From Hexactinellida sp. DTS-2022 (taxonomy: Eukaryota > Porifera > Hexactinellida), in assembly GCA_028753945.1 (NCBI GenBank), contig JAPNXP010000013.1:3286001-3350000 (forward strand): 64,000 nt of DNA, read 5' to 3'. Position 1 is the stretch's first letter. The number at the start of each line of letters is the position of its first letter. Made by a program: the position numbers and the translations under genes. Positions 10,708-21,833 of this stretch are shown here, piece after piece. The notes under the pieces were generated by a model. It had not been told where the DNA came from and made no database searches. It was given only the letters and a program-made list of their open reading frames with translations.

Positions 10708-12926
10708 TGCATTAGTGCGAAATTGGGGGTTGTCACTAGTGCGAATTTTCTAAGTTGTCATTAATTCTACTGATATTTCATAGAGATGTCATTAGTTCTA
10801 TTGATATTTCATAGAGTTGTCATTATTTCTACTGACATTTCATAGAGTTGTTATTAGTTTACTGATATTTCATAGAGTTGCCTTAGTTCTACTGATATTT
10901 CATAGAGTTGTCATTAGTTCTATTGTAAGATTCATGGAGTTGTCATAGTTTAACATAATTTATTACTAATAAATGAATATAATATAAAGAGTAGTTGAAA
11001 TAATAATATTAAATTAATTAATAAATATTTGGAATCGATTCTCAATTGAAGAACGGTATGTTGGACAGGGATTTCCAAGTTATTCAATTCTTTTATTGCA
11101 TCCTGTAGAGCAATTCGCATGCTTACATGGTAAAAAGATCCATGTCGACTTTCTGGGATGAAGACAAACTGCACAATTATTATTTATCGTACTCTCCAAT
11201 TCATCTTCTGTTTCAGATTTGTCGGAAAAATCGAAATATTCTGCCTCTACAAAATGAACTGCTATCTTTCCGATTGTATCACTTAAAGCCTCCAAAAATT
11301 GCAAAGGTGTATAGTTACCATTCTGCAACTTATCTTTATATGCTATACGACGCTCCTCATTAATAACTTTCTTAAGTTTTCTCGGCCTGCTTATTTCTTT
11401 TCCACTCAACAATCTTTCAACTTCAAGATCAGTGTCTACGATTATTTCCTTAAATAATGATAAAAAGCTCCAAATTCGGGGATGACTTGTCTGAACTCTT
11501 CTTTTGAGCTTTGCATGGTAACTTTAAGCTCCATTGTTTGACGTTGATTTTGCGTCAAATATCGATAATTCATCAGAACTAACTTGACCGAGCCATCTCT
11601 TTGCAAAATATCGTTTGAGCTTGTCTATGTTGGCTTTTTTTGTGTCATTAAGTGTATTCGGAGTACTTATAAGTATATATGTTGGTTGTATTAGTGTACT
11701 TGGCAGGAAGGGAATCGCCATTAAGTGTCTTACAAATGTTGATAACTCTGGATTGTTGTGAAAATTCTTTACAATTCCAAATTTTAAGTTTGATGCCAAA
11801 TGCGTTGTGTAAATGAAACCAACAGCCCTTTACTTCAACATATGGATAAATCTCTCTCAATGCATTTCATGTAGCGATTTCCCAGTCTGGCATACATGTT
11901 GTGGGGTTGAATTGGGGTATGAGAATGCGAATGCTATTCAAAATGCACTTGTATAGCTCTTGTTCTTTACCAGTCAAAAGACAATGGATAGCAGGTAAGT
12001 TGTGTTTGCCAACCGTTACAAAAATTGTCCACAGTTGATATAATTGCTTGGGAACACAGTAGAAGGTTCCATCGAACTGGATATGATTTATTCGTGGCAT
12101 CAATTCACTCATTCTATCAGAGAAGAATATCAGTGCAGTTTGGTTATTCACTGAAATTGTACTTTTATGAAACTTTCCAAAAGTGGTAGTTGATATCATT
12201 TCTGATAATTCTGTAGCATTTGAAGGTATTTTCGGTTGCGATCTTCTTCGCGAGCGATCTTCTTCGCGAGCGATCTTCTTCGCGAGCGATACATAGAGGA
12301 TTCGCACTCATTGAAGGTTACCTCTTGCGCAAAAGGATCCTCTCGTACTGCATCATCAAATATTTTCCTAAGGTAATCTTGTGAGGTACGTGCAACTGTT
12401 TACATCTCTTTTTTAATTGGAATATATCAGAACTGTATTTCAGCAAGTTATGGTTATGGATTGAGCCCGGGGTAATCAAGTCAGTGTTTTTATTCAATTT
12501 TGCCGTAGCTCTACAGCCATCTCTGAAGAGAGCACATTTCAGGTAGACTACATTATCTGTATATTTTCGTCTAAGATATTTATGGCCATCTGCTGTTGTG
12601 AGAACTTGGCCAGTCTGTCGTCGATAATTATCTATTTTGTATTCCATTTTACGATGTGTGTAGGGAATGATAATTTATAGTAATTTATAAATATTGTTAT
12701 GTGTATTCAGTTTTGAGTGGAAAACCCACAAATTCAATAAAATTAGGTAGTGATCAAAGAACACAATAGGTGATATCTAAAAGCAAATTATTGAAGAATA
12801 AGAAACCCTAATGACAACTCCATGAAATGTCAGTAGAACTAATGACAACTCTATGAAATATCAGTTGAACTAATGACAACTTAGAAAATTCGCACTAGTG
12901 ACAACCCCCAATTTCGCACTAACGCA
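10708..12926 (-). mobile_element. MULE DNA transposon, both TIRs present
   Basis: TGCATTAGTGCGAAATTGGG at 10708 is inverted at 12907-12926, and the TIRs continue through TTGTCACTAGTGCGAATTTTC. Just inside, each end carries short tandem repeats containing TTGTCATTAG and ATATTTCATAGAG (about six at the left, three at the right). The element is 2.2 kb and holds a damaged transposase (11014-12647). No 9-bp TSD could be matched, so the insertion is old or the flanks are rearranged. Confidence 0.85.
11014..12647 (-). pseudogene. MULE transposase: FLYWCH + MULE core + RING-like tail
   Basis: The frame opens at 12647 with a FLYWCH-type zinc module: LRRKYTDNVVYLKC, a later Cys, and the closing SIHNHNLL histidines. 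The MULE catalytic core follows: HIQFDGTFYCVPK (first Asp, near 12080), CLLTGKEQELY, then VKGCWFHLHNA (the C-x-x-H between second Asp and Glu). The C-terminus is a RING-type finger: CAVCLHPRK, LPCKHANCSTGC, and, in a shifted frame, CPTY where CPTC is expected. At least three frame breaks are visible. One comes from a 16-bp unit present three times at 12238-12288; a single unit would keep the frame open. The C-terminal RING on a MULE is unusual. It is a pseudogene, probably of an element that was recently intact. Confidence 0.8.
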
Positions 12927-13035
12927 GCGCTCCCGAATGATATACTGTCCCCGTCTTAGCACGATATTTCTATCTAATAATAACCTAGTTACTGCCAAGG
13001 TTATGAAAAGGTGTAACCGGAACCTAAAAACTTGT

Positions 13036-13341
13036 CAGGGCCGTGCGAGCCTATTGATACCTCCCCAGGTCAAACTTAACTAGAGTAAGCTAGACTAACC
13101 ATTGTGAAAAAATTCCTATTATTAACTTCTTAAAATCTTGATATCATGGTTTCCTTTATTTGAGTTTTCGCTAGAAAATTTAGTAGTTTCAACTTAAAAA
13201 ATATTATCTTATTAATTGTTTTGAAACTCAGCAAGTTAGTGCGAACCTGGTCATATGACCAAGTCAACCTGGTCAGAACCTGGTCTGGAAAAATTCTTCC
13301 CAGGTTTGACCTGGTCAGTTTGTATTAGTGGCACGGCCCTG
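13036..13341. mobile_element. hAT-like MITE (CAGGGCCGTGC ends)
   Basis: CAGGGCCGTGC at 13036 and GGCACGGCCCTG ending 13341 are near-exact TIRs. ACTTGT directly flanks both ends, a 6-bp match rather than the usual 8. Internal ACCTGGTC motifs resemble those of the 7654-7990 element. Confidence 0.7.
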
Positions 13342-13589
13342 ACTTGTATGTGCCTGAGTTATTCCGATAATATATTAACATTCTATTTTTGATTCTCAAT
13401 TAGTAACACAATAAAGTGTATTAACACAATGATTATACAAACATAATGAAGTGTACTAACAAAATGAAGACACTTACTCAAGGAGGTCAAGATTTACACT
13501 TCATACAGAAATAGTTTTCGGGTAATGATTTATTGTTCTTTATCCCATCACAACTGTAGTGGTACCAGACCTCACAGAGATGGCAGCAA

Positions 13590-15060
13590 ACCCACGGCTG
13601 GTACTTGGTGGATTATGAATTTTCGGGGCTTCTCTCTAGTTACATTTCCCGCACAAAGTATCGGACTCTTCACCGCTGGAAGCTACCTCCGACCCAAACT
13701 TATCTGACGAATATATGCCCTTGTCCCGACGTTTTCTTGAGGATTCCGCCAATTTGGTATGTGCCTCAATTTGCCTCCTACGGCGTTTGTGGGTCTCGCA
13801 ACACCTCCGAATTCTCGATTAGTTTCGAAGCCGATCGCGTGCAGCCAAATACTTCAGCGTTTTGAAGCTTGCTTTCAGACCAAGTTCTTCCATGAGTACA
13901 AGATAAGAGAGGGATCCTTCATTGAAAGAAAGGACAGCAAGAGCGGTACTTGCAATGGGATTTATGCCCGACTCTCTTCATATTGGGCGCGTTGTGCCAT
14001 ATCATGTTGTGCAAACTCTCATTACTGTTTTGCGTCTTGCCAAGAGTAGTGGTCTCGCAAAAGGACAAGATGCGAAGATTTCAAATACTCCTTCCGCTGT
14101 TTGAATTCGCTTTCCGTAAGAAATGGCGCTCTCGTTGTGCTGTCAACTTTTGGAAATAGCACCAGGACGTTTCTCCCACAGCCCACAGGACAAGTGTCGT
14201 GCTTTTCCTAGGTGTGGCGTAATAGTATATGAAGAGCCTCGAGAATATTCTGAGCAGATTCTCCCTTATGCTGGGAAATTACCAAAGCATATAAATGCGC
14301 CAGCCTGTCCGCTTTCGCCTCAGGAACTCCCTTAAAGGACTTGGTTTTCTTATGGAGGCCTTCTTGAGACGCTTTTGGACATGGCCAAGGCATTCTTCCT
14401 TCCTAACGCGGGCAAGACCATAGTAGGGATCCGACTTTACTAAGTTCTTGAATGATGAGGAGTCCCCATCTCCAATATATGTCCCATAAACTATAGCGTG
14501 ATTAGCAATAGACCGTTTCCATATGTCCACTGCAGCCGAGCTCTCCATAGACTGAGAGGATCCAGAATAGTTCGCGGTACAAATAGATTTATGGTTATCC
14601 CAATACTCTTCGTAGTCTTCAGGGCTACTCAACTTATTGTCTTCATTCCAGGCGGAGAAGGGATAGCAGACCCGATCATAAAGCTGATAGTCCAAGACTT
14701 TCCCGTACTCAGAATCAATTGCCGCAGCAAATCCCTGGTTGGAGAAAAGGCCTCTGCGGTGCCAGGAGGCATCAAAACTAACGGTACAGTTCCGATTATG
14801 TGCTGGCAGAGAATCATCCGAGGGCAAGGAACTATCGACGTTCACTGCAGCACCTGTCATGGACTTTGCAACATAACTTGTGGTTGATTCCACGAAGCGT
14901 TTCAAGCGGCATTGAGACATGAAAGCTGTAGGTACGTCCAGGTCGAGGAGGGAGCAATTAAGTCGGAAATCCTCCCAACTTTGAGAAGTACTATACACGG
15001 CGAGGAGGTATCGTAAATTTAACTCGCTTTGGACGCGGAACGGAGTGACTTATTGTTGAT
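13590..15060 (-). pseudogene. Mutator-like transposase pseudogene (PF20700-type)
   Basis: The longest open stretch (14998 to 14279, about 239 residues) contains CTVSFDASWHRRGLFSNQGF, YCLYR-type Cys positions, SQSMESSAAVDIW, TYIGDGDSSSF and KEECLGHVQKRL, the pattern I associate with the 'Mutator-like transposase domain' of animal genomes (first Asp in SFDASW, second in GDGDSSS). Downstream in other frames come KADRLAHLYALVISQHKGES (14208-14393), CPVGCGRNVL (near 14170), and NESLHNMIWHNAPN (near 14020), which carries the expected late Glu. Changes of frame at about 14330, 14150, 13960 and 13850 show it is broken. The DDE pieces are all present in order, so this is a decayed full-length gene. 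Flanking TIRs were not found. Confidence 0.78.
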
Positions 15061-15807
15061 ACAAACATCTGAGAGAGACCAATGGGGTTAAGCAGGAAAT
15101 TCTGCAGCAACTCTATGAAATCGGACGCACTTTATAAGTAGGAATTTTTGCAATCCATCCTATCCTCATATAAGTGCAGCCGTCCAGTACATGATTAATC
15201 TGGGCAGTTGACAAGGTAGAATACTTCATTCAGTATTGCCAAATTCATTATCTGGTTCCCACTTGCTGGTCTCATCTCTTTCAAAAATTCCGTTCCATCA
15301 GCACCGTCACCATGAAATGGCGCCTAAAAGCTTAACCACAAATCTGAGATTCTCAAAAGTGGTTCCATTGGACTCGCAATGGTTGATTACCCCATATACA
15401 ACCCAAATAATAACAATAGGAGGCATAGTTTATCCTAGAATGAAATTTACAAACTGGCCTTCTCGGTGACATACACGGCCGTATATTAAGTAGGCTATGT
15501 CCGAACAATAATTTATTTGGAATTCTTCTTGCGATGCCATAATATCAAACAAGGATCTATTATTTTATGTAACAATTTTATTTAGTTATCTACTTTATAA
15601 TCACTATTTATACTTTTCAATAATCAAGGGTCAAGGGTGGTTTACATACCATCATTGTATAGGGGTTGCTTATTTCTAATTTCCAAAGTGGTTTCATATT
15701 TCATTATTGAATAGTGGTTTCATATATCATTATTGTATAGTGGTTTCAAATATAATTATAGTATAGTGGTTGCTTAGTTCTAATTTCCAAAGTGGTTTCA
15801 TATATCA

Positions 15808-15889
15808 CAGGCGTATCACGCGGTCCGGCTTTGGCCGAACCACTTTAACTGTTGGACCGGAGACTTTTCAGAGCCTTGCGACGCCCCTG
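15808..15889. mobile_element. 82-bp MITE (CAGGCGT...ACGCCCCTG)
   Basis: The short inverted ends CAGGCGT and ACGCCCCTG are flanked by TATATCA on both sides (15801-15807, 15890-15896). The interior (GGTCCGGC, GGACCGGAG) matches part of the 4530-4680 segment. Because the host is a repeat containing TATATCATT, part of the flank match could be coincidental. Confidence 0.65.
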
Positions 15890-15919
15890 TATATCATTAT
15901 TGTATAGTGGTTTCACATA

Positions 15920-16103
15920 CAGTCAAGTCCGCTTAATAGTGCCACCGGTTAATCGGTTTCTCCGCTTAATCGGGTAAAAATTTCATGGGATTTATAGGAC
16001 AAAATTACAGTTTGGCTTAAAATAATTTCGGTTAATCGGTTTCTCCGCTTAATCGGGCCAAAACAACCTGCCCCGAGGTGGCTCTATTAAGCGGAGTTGA
16101 CTG
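15920..16103. mobile_element. Tigger-type MITE, 184 bp, intact
   Basis: CAGTCAAGTCCGCTTAATAG and TTAAGCGGAGTTGACTG are TIRs flanked by TA. It is a compact, uninterrupted member of the family at 3943 and 24398 and so serves as the reference for the insertion at 4093. Confidence 0.9.
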
Positions 16104-16231
16104 TATATCATTATTGTCTAGTGATTTCAAATATCAATATAGTATAGTGGTTGCTTAGTTCTAATTAACAAAGTGGTTTGAAATGTCATTATTGTATAGT
16201 GGTTTCAAATACCATTATTGTATAATGGTTG

Positions 16232-19200
16232 CTATGCTAAAAACTTCTTGCTCAAAAAACTTTTTTTATATTTTACCATTTCACCGGCACTGGTACTTCT
16301 TCTGCCGCCGGGAAATGAGAGGGCTCCGAAAGAAATAAAAATTTGGAAAGTAAGTAAAGAGGATATACCAAGTGTCGTGATTTATTGCACAATAAATTCA
16401 AACTCTTCTTTATATAGAAGAAAATCATCAGCTCAGGCTTACTGTACATACAATTATAGCTGTCAACACCTTTGCCTTTATCGGAGCCAATTGGCTCGAA
16501 GGGGAAGGTATGGATAACATAACAGAAAAGGCCGGCGGAAGAGGGTAGCGGGCGTTAAGGCAGGCGAAAAGACAACAACAAGTGATAATTATTTATAATT
16601 CAAAGTGTTTCAAATATAATTATAGTTTTGTGGACATATTTTGAGAAAATTGATTTTCACAGTCACATTTTCAACGAAAATAAATCAAAGGTTTTACCGG
16701 TCCAGCACGGCAAACAAATCTTCAAATTATATATTATATCAAGGGTTTTCATGCTATTTGTAAGCCTTTGAGTATATTCTAGCTAGACGGGGAAACTTTT
16801 TAGAAATTTTCAGAAAATCACAATTTTTTAAAACCCATATAAGTAGGTGTCAAAAGGTCATAAAATGTGTCAATTAAATGTCCAAAATGAAATTTTATGT
16901 TTGGGTAGGAAACTAATATAATTTTGGTTTTAAATTGGTTCAAAAAAAGTTTCTATCGGTCAAATTTGTATTTTCAGAATTTTCCTTGCACGGACACCGT
17001 AGGGCTTAGTAGGGTCAAAATGTAAGATTTCCGTAATCTCAATTTATGAAATGTTTAGAGAGGGGCCTTAATTTTTTAAATGTTTGCCTTAGGCCCTTTG
17101 AATTTATGGCTATATAATGCTTGCCCAAATTTCCAGACCGGCATGGGAGCTTAAATCGCGAGATATACTCTAAAGCAGCGATTCCCAACCTTTTTCAAAC
17201 GTGGACCCCCTATATTCATTCTGTGGACCTCCTTCCATTGCCGTAATACTTGTGGACCCCTTACAACCATCCGTGGACCCCAGGTTGCCATTATGCTCAT
17301 ATATTAATAGTGTGGAAAATGGTAATTCCTCATATTTTTAAGATCAAAATATTGCTACAGATTCGTATCATCGACAGAATTTGGTTTGATCAGTAAATGA
17401 TCACTCATGCTCAAATAATTTATGAGTTGTGACCATTTAGTAAACAAAGTTTGACAGTTCAGTTGGGATTGCACACTTCCGGAGGCCCAAATATCCAATA
17501 TTAGAAATATAACAACTCAATTTCTGTACGCCGTATTCAAAATCTGAAATCCTCATAAAATGAGATTTTTATTCATACGATACGATCATTTTCCAAAATG
17601 TTAAGGCCATAAACCCCCTTAGAGGGGACACAAATTGACACTTCATACATATAGATATTTCAGAAACGTAGGGAATTAAAATAATTTTAACCTCTTGAAA
17701 ATACAGTAAACACCTGACTTTCTATACGTAACTAATACATTTTAGGACCCCAGGTATCATGGTTTAATTTTCACCATATATGGGTATATAAATGTGACAA
17801 GATCTGATGACTGAGCATTTTTTCCATCTCCCAAACGACAGATGGTAGATTAGTTCTAAACGCCCAAGCACATAACTATTTTCTGCTTCAATGAATAGAA
17901 CATCGTTAAACTCAATAATACATATACTGTAATTGTAATTATATAAATTCAATGTCCATATATTAGTCCAGCAATATAATGCAAGATTGTGCATTTTCGA
18001 GATAAAGTACCAAATTTTGCACAATTGTAGTATTATAAGTTCTGATCAACTTTAGCTATGGCACATAGCAGAATTTTTGGAAGAAAATTTTTTCAGGGGG
18101 TCAAAAATTGGTGCCCAATCGAAATCGCCGGCAGTATAAATAGGGGATAGCTCATTTAAATGCATTCTTAACAACTTTATATTGTCAGATTTGTGCTCAG
18201 CACTTAATTTGCAGCATTTTGATAGGTATATTGACTATATTTGGTGAGAATATTTTTGGTTTTCCATAGCAACGGTAAGAATGTGATAACATTCCGATCT
18301 CCCAATTTGGAGTAACCATATTGAGTGACCCATTGTTTTTCTCGGGTGTGCCTACTGAGTGCGAATATACTATTAGAAACACTCTAAATATTAATAGTCA
18401 AGCCAAAAGTATGTATTTATCATATTCCTGCTCAAAGCCAAGATTTATCCCAGATCAAAAGTAGTAGTTGCTTGAAGGAGCACTTCTGTACTTTGATCAC
18501 AGAAAAAGCCGCAAGAACATGTCTTTGTACTTGAACTACTTCTAGGCAGGCTTGGACCGGCCATAGTTCCATGTGCAATGCACATGCTCCACCATTTATT
18601 CGTCCTTATGTCAGGCCAGTAGCTAGGGGGAGGCTCGCCGGCTAGGTTAACTTTTGTGATATATCTGACATTTGGATTTGTTGTTGAATTGTATATTATT
18701 GGAGTTTCAATTTCCTCATGCTCACATTTTGTAATACCCTCGAATAATCTAGTATCGCACTTGGACGTAGGTATTGGAATTTGGGTGATTAGTACTAGTA
18801 GCATAGTTTCTGGCTTCCAAGGGCTTTTCCCTAAACCCAACTGGGGAGCTAACTACTCTCCCAGACACCTAGCTGGAGATGCGATGTTTTAGAAATCACA
18901 ACCCCTCTTATAGCAAATCCTAAATCCACCCTTACCCAGGGTCTCATATTAAATTATTATACTCAGCTCCCTGCAATCCTCATAGCCTCATCCACTACTA
19001 ATTTCTGGCTACAGGCCTGCCTTGTGCAATAGTGATTTGTTACCCGCCCCCCCCTAGTCACTTAATGGCACCATCCCAAAGAGAGGCGATTCAGATCCTG
19101 CTTCTAGGTAAATGATTAGCTCTTTCAGTCCCAACCAACATTTCCATTACTATTTTCACTCATTTTACTCACAATTTCGTCAAAATATTGGATGTTGTAA

Positions 19201-19528
19201 TATATGCATCTTTTGTTTCTGAATCAAATGGACCTTTATGTTTTTATTTAGTATCTATATGGTATGAGACGCATTTACTCCAGTCCACACAATAATTCGA
19301 ACTACATTGACCCATTTACACTAATTAGACATAAAACTTGCATCAAAAAAGCGAACCAAAGGGGAGGCTAGCTAGGACCATGGCACCCTTTCAGGGCTGT
19401 AGATGAGGCTAACACTGCATGCGGAGTGATATAAATAGTACGGGTATATAGTTTACATGTTGTTTATATAAAATCTGGGTGGACTTAAGACCCCTAGCTC
19501 CCAAGATCTACACCCTTCCCCCTTAAGA
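16232..19528. other. No confident gene; scattered repeat ends
   Basis: At 17174 CAGCGATTCCCAACCTTTTT is one end of a hAT-like element with no partner. The block 17700-17900 (TAATACATTTTAGGACCCC, ACCATATATGGG, TGATGACTGAGCATTTT) is a diverged copy of 47640-47880. A 131-codon open frame (18840-18445, minus) has eight Cys and a Pro/Ser-rich body but matches nothing I know, so I do not call it a gene. Confidence 0.4.
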
Positions 19529-19530
19529 TA

Positions 19531-19955
19531 CAGTAGAACCTCCCAGATCCGGACCTCTCAGAACCGGGCAACATTTTTGAATAAGTTAAATTTAATTCGC
19601 CATTTTTCTGGGAATTAGTCCCAAAATATAATTTATCTTTGCAGATTTGTATGTCAAACATGTTACTAAAGTAGAACCACCCATCCGGGCGGTAAATATT
19701 GGTTTGGATTTGGCCATATGGTAATCTCGCTACTTTATAACAATTCATATTCGAAATTTATGAACTCTTTGGGTAAACTTATACCAAGATCAGATGTCGG
19801 AGGTGCATATCAGGTCAGACAACAGGTATTCAGACATCAGAAAATAAACACTAGTTGATTATACAATAGAAATTATCATTATTTCCGAGATCCGGGCAAA
19901 TTGTAAGATCCGGGCACCCTCCGGACGAGGCTGCCCGGGTGGGGAGGTTCTACTG
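19531..19955. mobile_element. Tigger/pogo-type MITE, 425 bp
   Basis: CAGTAGAACCTCCCAGATCC and GGGGAGGTTCTACTG are TIRs flanked by TA. Internal GATCCGGGCA blocks repeat the terminal pattern. The CAGTAGAACCTC end is a widespread pogo/Tigger terminus. No coding remnant is visible. Confidence 0.88.
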
Positions 19956-20357
19956 TACTCTGGCCCTACCTGTGACCCAACTTGGCTTCCCTCCATTTAA
20001 TTACTATTAAGCTAATGATGTATAAGCATTCCATTAGTACAGTAGTGAAAACTCTTTTCACTTCTGTACTTATAATAAATTTAAGTGATAAAATTCGACC
20101 TTCTCTGGATTCAATTCTAGTTTTTATACAGAAGTTCCTCCAATTCAAGCGATGGCCCTTTGTCTATGAATCGCCCAAAGTCCGAAAAACTCTCCTCTCT
20201 CATGGTTGTTCTGAGGTGGGTTGTTCAGTTATGATTCATAATAGAATTTGCAAATACGAAAATCGGATTCAGTATACATAATTACTTCTCATAACATTAG
20301 TAGTTAGTCTCTATCTCAATAATAAATCCGTTCTCTATCGACCTATCAATCTAATAT

Positions 20358-20440
20358 AATCGGGAAAAACAAACAAACAAACAAACAAACAAAAGCACAA
20401 CAATCGAATTTTAATAATATAAATTTATCGTCCCATGCAG
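20358..20440. repeat. Microsatellite (AAAC)n with HINE-like terminus
   Basis: Six AAAC units are followed by ACAACAATCGAATTTTAATA, almost the same terminus that closes the HINE-like elements at 28195-28218 and (inverted) 31731-31755. It appears to be the end of another, otherwise unrecognisable copy. Confidence 0.55.
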
Positions 20441-20954
20441 CCAGAAAGAGCGAGATATCCCACTAATACATTTGATTGATAAAAAGAGAGAAGCGGCTGC
20501 GTACGTTTTAACACTAATATCTGATGGCGTTACAACAACATAAAAACTACGAGTGTTATCTTAGCGGCGGATTCGCAGACCTCACGTTTATGCTAATAAC
20601 GCAAAAAGTTTACGTTGTAAGTGAAAAATTTTCAAATCAGCGGAAAGATGAAAGTTGTGACAACCCATATATCATCCCAATAAGATGACTTAGCTTTTCG
20701 CTCAAATTTAGACCTCGGTTTTTCCGTAATAACTAAAAAATTATTCATTATATTAAATTTTCCTTTTAATCACATGTCTAACATTGTCTATCTCACCTAT
20801 GACAACCTGTCATGTAATTTTCATAACAAAATATTCATTTTTGAAAAAATATTTACATAAATTTCTCTAAAATCGGCTTATAATGATGATTTGCATACCT
20901 ATCCAATATCCATAATGTGAATATGTTGTCAACTCTAATCGTAGTAGTATTGAT

Positions 20955-21159
20955 CAGTGTTTTTTTTTAAGGATTTGCTTAGAGGGCCTTACCATCAATT
21001 AGAGGCCCTCACCCAACAATTAGAGGCCCTCATCCCAACAATTAGAGGCCTTCACTCTACATTTCATGATATTGAGTACTTAGAACGTTAAAAATTAGAG
21101 GCCCATTGAGAAAAATTAGAAGCCCATTTTGGGCCTCTAATTTGCCTTAAAAAAAACTG
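20955..21159. mobile_element. hAT-like MITE with repeated AATTAGAGGCCC
   Basis: CAGTGTTTTTTTTTAAGG and CCTTAAAAAAAACTG are inverted ends. Flanks GTATTGAT and CTATTGAT match at 7 of 8. The body is short repeats of AATTAGAGGCCCTCA, inverted as GGGCCTCTAATT near the right end. Confidence 0.75.
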
Positions 21160-21604
21160 CTATTGATAATAATTTCTTATGTCCTTTGTTTATAATTCAA
21201 TGATTTCTCACTATAAATGATACACTGCCTTTCTTCTACTTGATTTTCTTCAAATTTATTTTAATTTTTTTCAAACACACATTTTCACGTTTTTTTTAAC
21301 ATCTTTTTGACTTTACACCATATTTCTCATCTCCATTTTCTCCTCATTTCATTTTCTGCTCTCTACTTTATTCCTCCAAGTCGATTCTTCCAATTCAAGT
21401 GAGTTTATTTATTTTATTTGCCTTAGCTACTTTTTTATTTATTAATAATACCAGTGCAGGCCATGGCCTGACCGATATTTTACCACTACATTTTGAAGGT
21501 TCAGATCTAAAATTTAATTTACAATAACGTGCCCTCAAGGTTTGGATGCCCAAGGCCGGCTGAAGGAAATACAGCCGGCCTAGAATACTAACATAATTAT
21601 ATAT

Positions 21605-21785
21605 TATTACTTATGCAGTCGATACCAACGGACTATAAAAATTTGTTCGCTTTGTCCGGAGTTCGTATTAACCGGAGTAATACCCATTCAATCGCCATTT
21701 TAGGGACCTGATTTAGTGGAACTGTTCTTCTTATCCGGAAATTCGTATTAATTAACCGTGTTCGTACTAACGAGGTTCTACTGTA
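21605..21785. mobile_element. Tigger-type right end, partner missing
   Basis: GTACTAACGAGGTTCTACTG ending near 21785 is a Tigger-type terminus followed by TA. The left part (GACTATAAAAATTTGTTCGC) is only loosely related, so this is a truncated or diverged copy just upstream of the transposase relic at 21834. Confidence 0.5.
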
Positions 21786-21833
21786 GTAGTATATATGTAT
21801 TGATTAAAATAATAATAATTATTTCATCTAGTA

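Larger units (their letters stand above)
15620..16230. repeat. Minisatellite 'AGTGGTTTCATATATCATTATTGTAT', invaded twice
   Basis: A unit of roughly 26 bp (AGTGGTTTCA...ATTGTAT) is repeated with variation across the block, with interspersed TTGCTTAGTTCTAATTTCC. Two MITEs interrupt it at 15808-15889 and 15920-16103. Confidence 0.75.

Noticed and set aside
14498-14887. Plus-strand 129-codon frame
   Set aside because: It is antisense to the well-supported Mutator-like transposase.
18445-18840. 131-codon minus-strand frame as a gene
   Set aside because: No family motifs, no splice or promoter context; low-complexity Ser/Thr/Cys tail.
20358-20400. Telomeric or centromeric repeat
   Set aside because: The AAAC microsatellite is short and tied to an element end; no telomere-type hexamer array is present in the window.
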